Shown: positions 7,893 to 15,150, counted from the stretch's first letter. The stretch is DNA of 19,257 bases from CAIJXJ01 sp964445115 (GCA_964445115.1 CAYUJU010000047.1:1-19257); one strand, 5' to 3'. Numbers and translations: made by a program. Notes: a model not told the origin generated them from the letters alone.

Positions 7893-9722
7893 TCAGGGTC
7901 TGAGGCCTGCCCGAGTATCGGCTATCGCCCGCATCTCCGATGTCTCCGTCGGCAGATCGAATCCCCTCTCGATGCAGTAGTCAGCCAAGGCCTCCTCCGC
8001 CTCCTTCCGGAGAGGCGTTTCATGGCGGAATGCGTACCGGATGTCATCGATGAGCCTCATCCGCTCGATACGGGATGACTCCTCAGAAGAAAGAGCGCCT
8101 TGGAGCATTCTGTCCAGCAGACCCAGTGTCTTTTTCACAGAGTCGTGCGTCGGAGACGAGGAATCCTCCCGGCTGCCTTCCCGTGATTCCTTGTCGTCTG
8201 TTTTCCGTTCTCCTTTCCATCTTTTAACTTCTGCCGCATTTTGCAGGGCGTTGCCCGATTTCTCCGGTCCTTCATCCCAGGGTCTTGAGTCTTTGTCTGC
8301 AGGCGGCACAGGATGCCTGGCCAGGCCGGGGCCGGGGAGGAAGTCCATCCCTTCATCCTTGAGCACGAGGTTTCCCGCCGTCAGGTGCAGCGCCTCCCAT
8401 CTCTTCATGTATTTCCGAGGAATCCGCGGCCGTATGAGCATGATGCCCGCCGCCCTATCGAACTGCGGCTTTGAGGCCAGCAGCTCCCGATCGGCCCAAA
8501 CAAGATAGTCCCTCTTTCCCTTTTGCTGCGTGTTCGCGGCGGCCACCAGCCGATCGAATGCCGCCCCGAAGTGCCGGGGATTCACGATGAGCCCGCCGTG
8601 ATAGGCAGAACCCTTTTTCCACTGTTCCCTGGCCCAGCGCCAGACGATTCCAAGCGTCTCAGGGGATCGACCCGCCTTGAAGAGGGCATCCACCACCTTG
8701 CCCCATTCAGCTCTCCTGCCCTCGGGGTAGTCCGGATCGTCTCTCCGGATCTCGTCCATGATCGTCGTCACGAGCCTGTCCCGTGGGGATTCCTCGGAGA
8801 GCTCCGCCGGGAGGGCTTCGACCGGACGTGCCGGCTCCCTGTAATCAAGGCGCCGGTCCGTTTCGAAGAAGATGACTGCCTTCTCCCACCCGTCCCTCGC
8901 GCCTTCAACGCGCAGGCGGATTTTGTGGCCCTGGGCCGTCTTGTCTTTGTTCATGGCCCGTTCGATCTCGCCGATTCCGGATCGGATATTTCGCAGGAAT
9001 TCCTTGAACGGCAGATTCACCGCGAATTTCTCCTGCAGCCTCTCCGCGCCGATACGCCACCGGATCACGCCGTCCCCGTCGGGTGGGCGAAACGTCAGAT
9101 TTTTCATCATCAGTTCATAGAGTCGCAGCGAGTATCCGCTGGACAGGGATAGGTAGACATTCAGGACCAGCTTGATGTAGCGCGCCTCGCGGTTCCTTGC
9201 CAATTCCAGGAACCTCTCCCCGAAGAGGACCCTGAGGCAGCCCTTCTCTCCGCCCGCCGTGATCAGCGCCACTGCCTCGATCGGACTGAACCGCAGGGGG
9301 CACCACTGGATTCCGTCGTGGAATTTGCCCGCGTACTCCAGCACAGCTCCCTCCCACGCCCGGAGATGCTGCCGGACGGTCGTCCGGTTCGGTCCCGTGT
9401 CTCTCAGGCCCAACTTCTGCAGCAACGCGGCCAGGCGAACATGGATCTCCCGGTTCCATTCTGCTTTTTGGGCTTCACCCAGGAGGACGGCCAGGGTCTT
9501 GGCCGCCTTCGCCGTGGGAACGCCGTGGTAGTAGCGGGCACGGAGGCTCCCGTTTCGGTATTCGCTTAACAGTTCAACCTCTCCGTTCTCGTGTCGCTCC
9601 TCTTTTGGTACCGCCGCCCTGCGGTTGATCAGCCACGGTGCATCTTCCGCCAGATTCATGTTCAGACGAACGGGCTCTTCTTTGCCCGACGCGCCGATCG
9701 ATTCGTTTCCGGTTCTTCCCAT
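7893..9722 (-). CDS. Plasmid replication initiator, Rep_3-like, with long C-terminal extension
   Basis: The 609-residue product resembles initiators of the Rep_3 / two-winged-helix type, which bind origin iterons and recruit host replication proteins. Residues about 90-190 would form the first winged helix; the second carries the family hallmark YSLRLYELM (197-205) followed by WRIGAERLQEKFAV and FKEFLRNIRSGIGEIERAM (239-257). Typical members end near residue 300, but here about 300 further residues follow, including WRWAREQWKKGSAYHGGLIVNP... (361-382) and a charged linker about 460-530, then a helical tail. The region around 340-395 resembles helicase-loader-type tails of phage replication proteins; that is only an impression. 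The ATG at 9722 follows AAAGGAGCTGTC. Two sets of repeats lie immediately upstream, as expected for an autoregulated rep gene. Family is likely from motif and context, not from a search. Confidence 0.8.
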   Translation of the reverse strand: MGRTGNESIGASGKEEPVRLNMNLAEDAPWLINRRAAVPKEERHENGEVELLSEYRNGSLRARYYHGVPTAKAAKTLAVLLGEAQKAEWNREIHVRLAALLQKLGLRDTGPNRTTVRQHLRAWEGAVLEYAGKFHDGIQWCPLRFSPIEAVALITAGGEKGCLRVLFGERFLELARNREARYIKLVLNVYLSLSSGYSLRLYELMMKNLTFRPPDGDGVIRWRIGAERLQEKFAVNLPFKEFLRNIRSGIGEIERAMNKDKTAQGHKIRLRVEGARDGWEKAVIFFETDRRLDYREPARPVEALPAELSEESPRDRLVTTIMDEIRRDDPDYPEGRRAEWGKVVDALFKAGRSPETLGIVWRWAREQWKKGSAYHGGLIVNPRHFGAAFDRLVAAANTQQKGKRDYLVWADRELLASKPQFDRAAGIMLIRPRIPRKYMKRWEALHLTAGNLVLKDEGMDFLPGPGLARHPVPPADKDSRPWDEGPEKSGNALQNAAEVKRWKGERKTDDKESREGSREDSSSPTHDSVKKTLGLLDRMLQGALSSEESSRIERMRLIDDIRYAFRHETPLRKEAEEALADYCIERGFDLPTETSEMRAIADTRAGLRP

Positions 9723-9764
9723 GACAGCTCCTTTGATTTTTTACCGGCAGCACGGAAGCTCCTG

Positions 9765-9869
9765 CCGTTATTCGACCCCGCCGAGGGGCCTCCATTCGTT
9801 TCTCGACCACACCGCATCCCGTTGCTCGACCACACCGATGATTCTTCCATCCGTTGTCCGGCTACACCG
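9765..9869. repeat. Four 19-bp TCGACC-type repeats upstream of rep
   Basis: Copies at 9765-9783, 9796-9814, 9819-9837 and 9851-9869 follow the pattern CCGTTGCTCGACCACACCG with a few changes each; spacings are 31, 23 and 32 bases. They are all in the same orientation and lie between the rep start and the tandem iterons, where an initiator or a regulator could bind to control rep transcription or origin activity. Confidence 0.7.
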
Positions 9870-9916
9870 GGATTCCCCGAAATGCCCTGCCCGCCAAATT
9901 CTCCAGCTCTCCAGAG

Positions 9917-9990
9917 AGGATAGCAGTACACGTAAGGGTAGCTGTACAACGTAAGGACAGCAGTACATTGTATGGAGAGCAGTACACGTC
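9917..9990. repeat. Tandem iterons (4 x 18-19 bp), candidate replication origin
   Basis: Units 9917-9934, 9935-9953, 9954-9972 and 9973-9990 share AGG-x-x-AGCAGTACA-x-GTA with near-perfect tandem spacing of 18-19 bases. The core AGC(A/T)GTAC is conserved in all four. Direct repeats of about two helical turns beside a rep gene are the usual binding sites of a Rep_3-type initiator. AT-rich sequence follows at once (9991-10060). Confidence 0.75.
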
Positions 9991-10006
9991 AGGAATAACT
10001 AGAAAC

Positions 10007-10034
10007 AAAATATGAAAGAACCCATGCCCAACAA
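10007..10034 (-). promoter_or_regulatory. Candidate rep promoter
   Basis: On the minus strand TTGTTG (10034-10029) and TATTTT (10012-10007) are separated by 16 bases. Transcription would run through the iterons and 19-bp repeats into rep, so initiator binding would repress it. Each hexamer matches consensus at only four of six positions. Confidence 0.35.
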
Positions 10035-10041
10035 GGGCATG
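10023..10041. repeat. Perfect 7-bp hairpin beside the iterons
   Basis: CATGCCC (10023-10029), loop AACAA, GGGCATG (10035-10041), followed by the AT-rich TTGTATATATTTC. It overlaps the candidate minus-35 box of the rep promoter and borders the AT-rich segment, so it may be part of the origin or an operator. Confidence 0.45.
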
Positions 10042-10323
10042 TTGTATATATTTCATCCTCCTGCTAACCTGACGTTTGTCTTGCCTCGGCAGTATCCGGT
10101 TTTCGGTACATCCGCACGAACGCGGAGCTCCGGCCCATGCCTCGGAGCTGAGAATGCCGCCATTTTCTTCTGCGAATCACGACATCGTCCGGCTTGCAGT
10201 TGTCCGTCGACCCGTCTCCTGGATGCAGGGCAGTTAGTCTCTTGGGCTTTCTCCCCGCGTCGCTTGTAAGGGACTATCGGACATTTTCCTTCCCATATTC
10301 GGCATCCTCGGTTAACCATAAAG

Positions 10324-10358
10324 GGCTGAAAGCCGCTTCGGCTCAGCCGGATTCAGCC
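10324..10358. repeat. Cruciform-like nested inverted repeat
   Basis: GGCTGAA (10324-10330) pairs with TTCAGCC (10352-10358), and inside it AGCCG (10331-10335) pairs with CGGCT (10339-10343). It lies just upstream of the promoter of the sigma-like gene and could be a regulator site. The rest of 10042-10377 has no gene I can support; another inverted repeat, AGCTCCG/CGGAGCT, lies near 10128-10148. Confidence 0.4.
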
Positions 10359-10377
10359 ACGGCGTTTCGCTTTTCGC

Positions 10378-10409
10378 TTGACTTATCTTTTGTTTTGTGA
10401 TTGTATATA
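10378..10409 (+). promoter_or_regulatory. Candidate sigma-70-type promoter of the sigma-like gene
   Basis: TTGACT (10378-10383) is a 5/6 match to the minus-35 consensus. The AT run TTGTATATATATAAAAT starting at 10401 offers TTGTAT at a 17-base spacing or TATATA at 20. The downstream gene starts at 10507, leaving a leader of about 90 bases. Confidence 0.5.
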
Positions 10410-10506
10410 TATAAAATGGATGTAGCAAGCACTGCCGCCACGGCGACACATCCGGTCAGGAGGAAACGACGCGGCAGCGACTTTTCTGAACTAAAGGAGA
10501 TCGGGA

Positions 10507-11373
10507 ATGGGTTCTGTAAAGGAGAAGTCGGGGTCTGCGTTGAAAAAGGCCCGTGTCACGAAACTGGGACCGTCCAGGAACGCCGCCCCCGAAATCGTCT
10601 CAATCCGGACGGAAGCATTGATTGAACACCCCGAAAATCCGGATATGGCCTACAGGGCATTCGAGTTGAAGGCCGTGGCCGTGATGTCCGGATGGGGTGC
10701 GAACGATCAGACCCGCGGGATGACCGGGGATGCGGCCATAGCCTGGGCGAAGGCACATGCGCGGCAAATCAGGGTGTGCGCCGCCGAGTTCCGCTGGCGG
10801 CTTGCGTGCTTCAGCGACGAAGATTTCCAGTCCGAGGCCATCGTATCGGCACTTGAGGCCGCGGACCTCTCCGCCCGAAAGAACCAGCCGTTCGAGGGCA
10901 TCTTCTGGACAGCGTACAGATACCGCCTGGAGCACCTCTGCAACGGCTCCCGGGTCGGCGAGAGGATCCCCGTCGAGGGGAGAGACGGAGCCGAGAACCA
11001 TCGGCCGGAATCCACGGATACCGCTCCCGGCAGCTTGATAGATCGGAGGGAAGAAGAAGCATTTCACGACGGCTCGCTCTGCCGGGCGTACCTGCATCAC
11101 GCCTCCCGCATCATGTCGGCGGATGAGGCCGATGCCTGGAACATCTACTTGTCCGATGCCCGGCCCGCGACGCGGGAAGTGGGAGAAAGACTCGGTCTCA
11201 CCCGGCAGGGCGCCGAGTACCGGATCAGGCGGGGATTGGAACGAGTGCATGATTTCTACCGCGATCTCGGTGTTTCTGTCGCTGAGGATCGGGATATTCT
11301 CACGCCCGGCAGGCTCATCCTCGGGGCCGCTGTCGAGGAGGTGGAACGCTGTGACTCAGCACCACCTCGTTAG
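10507..11373 (+). CDS. Sigma-factor-like helix-turn-helix protein
   Basis: The 288-residue product looks like a divergent sigma-70-family protein. Residues about 95-150 (CFSDEDFQSEAIVSALEAA, then WTAYRYRLEHLC) resemble a region 2 core, and about 200-250 resemble region 4, with the helix-turn-helix ATREVGERLGLTRQGAEYRI (221-240) followed by RRGLERV. A charged linker rich in Arg, Glu and Pro (150-190) separates them. The N-terminal 90 residues are unassigned. The ATG follows AAAGGAGATCGGGA, and a good promoter lies upstream. It is divergent from rep, suggesting a replicon regulator or element-specific sigma factor. It could instead be a simple HTH regulator, since the region 2 match is weak. 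No obvious anti-sigma gene follows. Confidence 0.6.
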   Translation: MGSVKEKSGSALKKARVTKLGPSRNAAPEIVSIRTEALIEHPENPDMAYRAFELKAVAVMSGWGANDQTRGMTGDAAIAWAKAHARQIRVCAAEFRWRLACFSDEDFQSEAIVSALEAADLSARKNQPFEGIFWTAYRYRLEHLCNGSRVGERIPVEGRDGAENHRPESTDTAPGSLIDRREEEAFHDGSLCRAYLHHASRIMSADEADAWNIYLSDARPATREVGERLGLTRQGAEYRIRRGLERVHDFYRDLGVSVAEDRDILTPGRLILGAAVEEVERCDSAPPR

Positions 11374-11523
11374 GCCCTGCTTCAATGATGTCTTTTTCCC
11401 TTCCCGTTTCCTTCGCGTGTTCTCCCCGGGGCTTTCCTTTCTTCACCTTTTCCTTTCCCCGGCCCCGGCTATCGCCATCGCAGCATGCCCCCCGCACGGC
11501 AGGCGCAAAATTGATGATATGCG

Positions 11524-11697
11524 CCCTTGTTCGACCGCACCGAAAAAACGCTCGAAAAAACAACCCGCCGGAAACCGTCCACAAATTGTAAGCCGGCAAT
11601 GGCGCCGCGGAAGTAGATAAGCCGGCGGAAAGAATTCATGGGAAGCTTTCTCAGTCCACGAAAAAACGCACCTGCCGGGAAGTGTGTCCGAAAAAAC
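11524..11697. repeat. One TCGACC-type repeat and four CGAAAAAAC motifs
   Basis: CCCTTGTTCGACCGCACCG at 11524-11542 matches the 19-bp repeats upstream of rep at most positions. CGAAAAAAC occurs at 11541-11549, 11553-11561, 11659-11667 and 11689-11697, always on the plus strand. The rest of 11374-11780 carries no supportable gene. Confidence 0.5.
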
Positions 11698-11717
11698 AAA
11701 ATAACTACACACTTCCC
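11677..11717. repeat. Perfect 11-bp inverted repeat
   Basis: GGGAAGTGTGT (11677-11687) is mirrored by ACACACTTCCC (11707-11717) across a 19-base AT-rich loop that contains one CGAAAAAAC motif. There is no T-run, so it is unlikely to be a terminator; a protein-binding operator or a partition/origin site is possible. Confidence 0.5.
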
Positions 11718-11784
11718 TGCTTGAGCTTGCGTCTCCCTTTTTAGCCCTGAACGAAATTTCCGCCCTGCCGATATCCGTGTTGTT

Positions 11785-12014
11785 CATACTACGGCATCTT
11801 GCCGCACGTCCTCTACCGCAAAGAGGACTCGAAGCCTCCAAACACGGAGACTGGCGTGGACGGAAAGGTCGGATCGGTTGCAAGCACGCCTGACTTTCAA
11901 TCTCAAAGAGTGTCCTATCCCTGGTCAGGATTATTCATCGAATTGAGGCGCCAGTTCCGGTACTGGCAAGCGCCACCTCAAGGCCCCGGAGATTCCATCT
12001 CCGGGGTTTCCTTT
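11785..12014 (+). ncRNA. Candidate structured RNA ending in a terminator
   Basis: Successive hairpins lie in about 220 bases without a credible gene: GTCCTCT/AGAGGAC (11808-11814 with 11822-11828), a long-range CCTGAC/GTCAGG pair (about 11889-11930), TTGAGG/CCTCAA enclosing GCCAGT/ACTGGC (about 11943-11981), and a terminator stem at 11984-12006. The block starts with CATACTACGGCATC, which recurs at 12720-12733 before a gene. No known RNA family was recognised, and the boundaries are inferred from the first hairpin and the terminator. Confidence 0.35.
11984..12014 (+). terminator. Strong rho-independent terminator
   Basis: CCCCGGAGAT (11984-11993), loop TCC, ATCTCCGGGG (11997-12006), then TTTCCTTT. 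It is a ten-base-pair GC-rich stem with an interrupted T tract. It would end transcription coming from the region of the sigma-like gene or from the candidate RNA. Sequence from here to 12267 holds no supportable gene. Confidence 0.6.
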
Positions 12015-12267
12015 GGCGCTTTGTTTCGGCGGCGCCCGCCGGACCGATTAGCCAGCCGAATAAATGCCTGCAGGGAAGCCGTCGGCGATGCGCGACAGGG
12101 GTTTTGAGTCCTAAGATGGTCACGGATCATTGGTCCATACCCTGCTTCTGCCAGTACGGAGGCATGGGATTTGCAAAGTCATTCGCGGGAGTTCAAGGGG
12201 AGGGACTTCTTGAGCGCCTCCGTTTCGGGCCCGAACCTGAACGGCATATCATTTAAAGGGGGTTCTT

Positions 12268-12648
12268 ATGATGCGTCGTATTGTATCGGTTTATTTTTTT
12301 ACGGACGAACAGTCACAATTACAATATGCTCCCTACGCATTCATGGATGCGGCGATTTCCGCTGAGTCGATCTATCAGTTCGGGAAGGGGGATAAATCCG
12401 CCTGCAAGAGCCTGGATGATGCCGTAAACGCCGCTATCGACGACCTGATCAGAGGTGGCGCGGATCTTCCCTATTCATGCACAGTCGTCGCCGGCCTTCC
12501 GGAGGAGGGAGACGAGATCCCCTGGCAGACTGTGCTCATTCAACCGATGCCGGGTCTCGCAATGCTGAAAAACGGCAATCAACTTATTACGACGTATGCC
12601 ATGTCGCCGGAAGGGAAACTCGTAAGACCGAGCACTCATTCTGCTTGA
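12268..12648 (+). CDS. Hypothetical protein, 126 aa
   Basis: Acidic, soluble-looking protein beginning MMRRIVSVYFFTDEQS with no membrane segment or recognised motif. Residues about 50-65 (LDDAVNAAIDDLIRGG) form a likely helix; the rest is mixed strand. The ATG at 12268 sits five bases after AAAGGGGG, a strong ribosome binding site; an ATG directly follows it. A textbook terminator begins 30 bases after the stop, so this is the last or only gene of its transcript. Family unknown. Confidence 0.7.
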   Translation: MMRRIVSVYFFTDEQSQLQYAPYAFMDAAISAESIYQFGKGDKSACKSLDDAVNAAIDDLIRGGADLPYSCTVVAGLPEEGDEIPWQTVLIQPMPGLAMLKNGNQLITTYAMSPEGKLVRPSTHSA

Positions 12649-12677
12649 GAACAATACTTGGGAAAATCGGATATCCA

Positions 12678-12708
12678 AGACGGAGGCTGTGCCTCCGTCT
12701 TTTTTTTT
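12678..12708 (+). terminator. Rho-independent terminator
   Basis: AGACGGAGGC (12678-12687), loop TGT, GCCTCCGTCT (12691-12700), then eight more T residues. A perfect ten-base-pair stem with a long T tract ends the transcript of the 126-residue gene. Confidence 0.92.
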
Positions 12709-12752
12709 GCCGGCGCATACATACTACGGCATCACAGTCAAAGGAGTCTTCC

Positions 12753-13088
12753 ATGCGAAAAACAGCCGGTTCAACAAAGCGCGTCCCCCAAAAGTATAAA
12801 CGCATGCCGTCTGGGCTACGCCCGCCGCGTCCCATGGATGTAGCATGCGTTGTTTCGTGTCTTGAGGAAGGAATCCAAGAAGTTCGCAAGGCCCTGACGG
12901 TCAAACAGTCATTTTCAGCACAACTCAGGCTGGACAAGGCCGTGGTGGCCGCGCTTGGTGTCGTTGCGGCGCGGGAGGTCCGTTCCGCTTCCGATACCGC
13001 CCTGTATTCCACCTCGCCGGTGCTCAACGCGGGAAAACTCTTCTCGGATTCCTACCGGATCGAGTTCAAGCGCCTATCGAACCTCTGA
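12753..13088 (+). CDS. Hypothetical protein, 111 aa
   Basis: Basic N-terminus (MRKTAGSTKRVPQKYKRM) followed by a predominantly helical domain (VACVVSCLEEGIQEVRKALTVKQSF, then LDKAVVAALGVVAAREVRSA). The start at 12753 is set by AAAGGAG seven bases upstream and by the terminator at 12678-12708, which precludes the longer reading. The short leader contains CATACTACGGCATC (12720-12733), also seen at 11785-11798. No family recognised. The 200 bases after it hold nothing I can support. Confidence 0.65.
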   Translation: MRKTAGSTKRVPQKYKRMPSGLRPPRPMDVACVVSCLEEGIQEVRKALTVKQSFSAQLRLDKAVVAALGVVAAREVRSASDTALYSTSPVLNAGKLFSDSYRIEFKRLSNL

Positions 13089-13287
13089 ATGCACCGCTTC
13101 CTGTCGAAGATTGACGTGTCGAAACAGCAAGCAGGATCTGCGGGTTTGCCTTGTTCTTCATAAAGCGACACCGACAGGGGTGCATGCTGCAGCACACTTA
13201 TTTCCGTTTTACATTTCCTGATCTTGAAGGCCGCGGTCTATAACTGTCAGGGAAGGAACATCCTTCACCTGCCGTCTCGTATTATCC

Positions 13288-13485
13288 CTATTTGAAGAGG
13301 GACTGTGCGCTGTATGCCTCCCAGCCTGGGATAATGACCAGGAGATCGTCCTCGTCGTCGTGCTCTTCCACCGAACCCACGGTTGCATAGATGCGATGCT
13401 TTTCCTGCATCCGGATGCAGATCTTCTTCTCCGGATCAAGGACTTCGAGCTCCTCGATCAGCTCTCCGACGGTCAGGAATGACAT
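13288..13485 (-). CDS. Small conserved-type hypothetical, 65 aa
   Basis: Begins MSFLTVGELIEELEVLDPEKK and is acidic towards the end (EEHDDEDDLLVI). The opening TVGELIEELEVLDP resembles a class of small phage and plasmid proteins of unknown function that start TVKELIEKLQELDPD. The ATG at 13485 follows GGGGAAGGGAACC. It lies 116 bases downstream of the 143-residue gene on the same strand and could share its transcript. Confidence 0.65.
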   Translation of the reverse strand: MSFLTVGELIEELEVLDPEKKICIRMQEKHRIYATVGSVEEHDDEDDLLVIIPGWEAYSAQSLFK

Positions 13486-13601
13486 GGTTCCCTTCCCCTT
13501 TCCATAATGGTTAGATTTTTCGCTGGGCGCTTCCGCCTGTGGTATTGACGGCATCAATGCTTGGTGCGCCGGACATCCTTAACTGCGGTCTTTTCGTCAT
13601 G

Positions 13602-14033
13602 TTACTCGACATGGCGCGACGTGCCGGGCCCATCCTCTGGACGCCCGTATCGGGAATGAGCCGCAAGCGCCCGCGGGGCCATCTCGTCCACATACCGCTT
13701 CGCCCGGCGAGGTGCATGCCTTCGCGTCCACGCCCAGGCGTCGATCTCCTTCCCGAAAGGCATGCAGTGACCCAAGAGATGAAGAAGCATTACCTCCTCG
13801 GCAATGTTGCGAAGCTGGCTCGGTGCACAGATTATCCTATCGTCGATATAGGCCGACATGTGCCTGTGCGCGGGGATGCAACCCGTTGCAGCGATCATGC
13901 CCTGCCCTCCGTGCAGTATCCGCCAGAACCTCGGCTCGATCAGGACGGCGTTCAAGGTTTCTACTGGCAAGCACTGCGAATCGATGGCCTGCAATGCACG
14001 GTTTTGTCGTCTAATGTAGGTCAGGAGCCTCAT
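13602..14033 (-). CDS. Hypothetical protein, 143 aa
   Basis: Product starts MRLLTYIRRQNRALQAIDSQ and contains EPRFWRILHGGQGMIAATG (about 33-51) and MLLHLLGHCMPFGKEIDAW (about 82-100); the C-terminus is basic. Third codon positions are strongly GC-rich on this strand, which favours it over the long opposite frame. Only a weak GAGG precedes the ATG at 14033. No family recognised; no membrane segment. Confidence 0.55.
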   Translation of the reverse strand: MRLLTYIRRQNRALQAIDSQCLPVETLNAVLIEPRFWRILHGGQGMIAATGCIPAHRHMSAYIDDRIICAPSQLRNIAEEVMLLHLLGHCMPFGKEIDAWAWTRRHAPRRAKRYVDEMAPRALAAHSRYGRPEDGPGTSRHVE

Positions 14034-14300
14034 TGAGCGCCTCGTCTTTGTCTTTACGGCCTTCTGCCGCTACAGGATGACCATTATTCGGCTCTTTCAT
14101 ACATAACGCAGAAGAACCACTGCTCCCCGAGTTCGGCATGTGACCCGATCCCGTCCTCTGCAAGACCGTAATCGGCTTCTCCGGCCTGCCGAACAGGGCT
14201 GAAATCACGAAATGAAGCGAGTCGGGGTGCCGCGGAAATATCCCTTGACGACCGATCCCATCTCTGGTTGATTGAAATGGCGAATGCTGGGGTGCGGCCC

Positions 14301-14939
14301 ATGCCGAAAACCACGAAATACACGCTTGCTTTTTGGAAGGACCTTGCGTCCCGCCGGTACGGCGGCAAGTGCCTGTCCAAAAAGTCAGGCAGAACAATTG
14401 AGCCTCTGCGTTGGGAGTGCGCCGAGGGCCATGTGTTCCGGGCCCGGCCGTCAAGCGTCCTCGAGGGCCACTGGTGCCCGGTCTGCGGCCGAAGGGCCGC
14501 CGACGAGACGCGCCATAGAAACGCGATGTCCAGGATGGAGACGAAGATTAGGCTTAAAAAGGGGCGCCTGCTTACCCCACTGGCCACGATCTCCGGCATG
14601 AATTCAGTCATTATGGTTTCATGCATCAAGGGGCATCGGTGGAAAACGAGACCCGCTATTGTCCAAGCCGGAAGCTGGTGCCCGGCCTGTGCCGTGAAGA
14701 ATCGGGCCCTGCGTCGCACAGCCTCCCTTAAGGACCTGCAGTCGCTGGCTGCCGCCAAAGGCGGGCGAATTCTTGAAACCCTGTCGGGAGTCGGCATGAG
14801 GGGCCTGTATCTTATCAAGTGCGCTGTTCCCGCTCATGCACCCTGGAAAATTCGCGGCTGGGCGATGCGCCATAACTGGTGTCCAGAGTGCAACAGGCCG
14901 GGCCGCTCTGCCTCAAAGAAGTCTCACCTTGGTTCCTGA
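14301..14939 (+). CDS. Protein with three zinc-ribbon / treble-clef repeats
   Basis: The 212-residue product repeats a C-x3(4)-H ... C-P-x-C unit three times: Cys40/His44/Cys59/Cys62, Cys108/His112/Cys127/Cys130 and Cys174/His179/Cys194/Cys197. Aromatic residues around each (CAEGHVF, CIKGHRW) match the probable zinc-ribbon domain once called DUF4379, related to treble-clef fingers linked with Vsr- and HNH-type proteins. Such units are thought to bind nucleic acid; none of the three is accompanied by a recognisable nuclease core here. The third finger is slightly divergent (CAVPAHAPW). I chose ATG 14301 because GGGGTG sits six bases upstream; ATG 14277 or TTG 14268 would add 8 or 11 residues. 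Role unknown. Confidence 0.75.
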   Translation: MPKTTKYTLAFWKDLASRRYGGKCLSKKSGRTIEPLRWECAEGHVFRARPSSVLEGHWCPVCGRRAADETRHRNAMSRMETKIRLKKGRLLTPLATISGMNSVIMVSCIKGHRWKTRPAIVQAGSWCPACAVKNRALRRTASLKDLQSLAAAKGGRILETLSGVGMRGLYLIKCAVPAHAPWKIRGWAMRHNWCPECNRPGRSASKKSHLGS

Positions 14940-15150
14940 TCCAGTGTGACCTCCCTTGGTGCATTTCCTCATCTCCCAAACGACAGTGGCAAGCCTTCAT
15001 CAACGGTCAGTCCGGTGTTTTTGCCGGGTCAGCCCTTTCGACGAAAGAACGCAGGCTAACCAGCATGCCAGCGTTACGTCTCAAGTTTCTTCGACATTGT
15101 ACCGATGGATTCCATGAGTTTCGCCGTTATTCCGGAAAGGGAGCATAAGC

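Noticed and set aside
9862..10056. Minus-strand 64-residue frame with AGGAGG just before its ATG
   Set aside because: The purine run is too close to the ATG and the frame is made of translated iterons; it is more likely non-coding origin DNA.
13539..14036. 165-residue plus-strand frame
   Set aside because: Opposite to the 143-residue minus gene, which has better third-position GC bias; the plus frame has no good ribosome binding site.
14084..14818. 244-residue minus-strand frame
   Set aside because: Mostly antisense to the triple zinc-ribbon gene, whose Cys/His pattern is clear. The last 60 residues read protein-like but have no start of their own.
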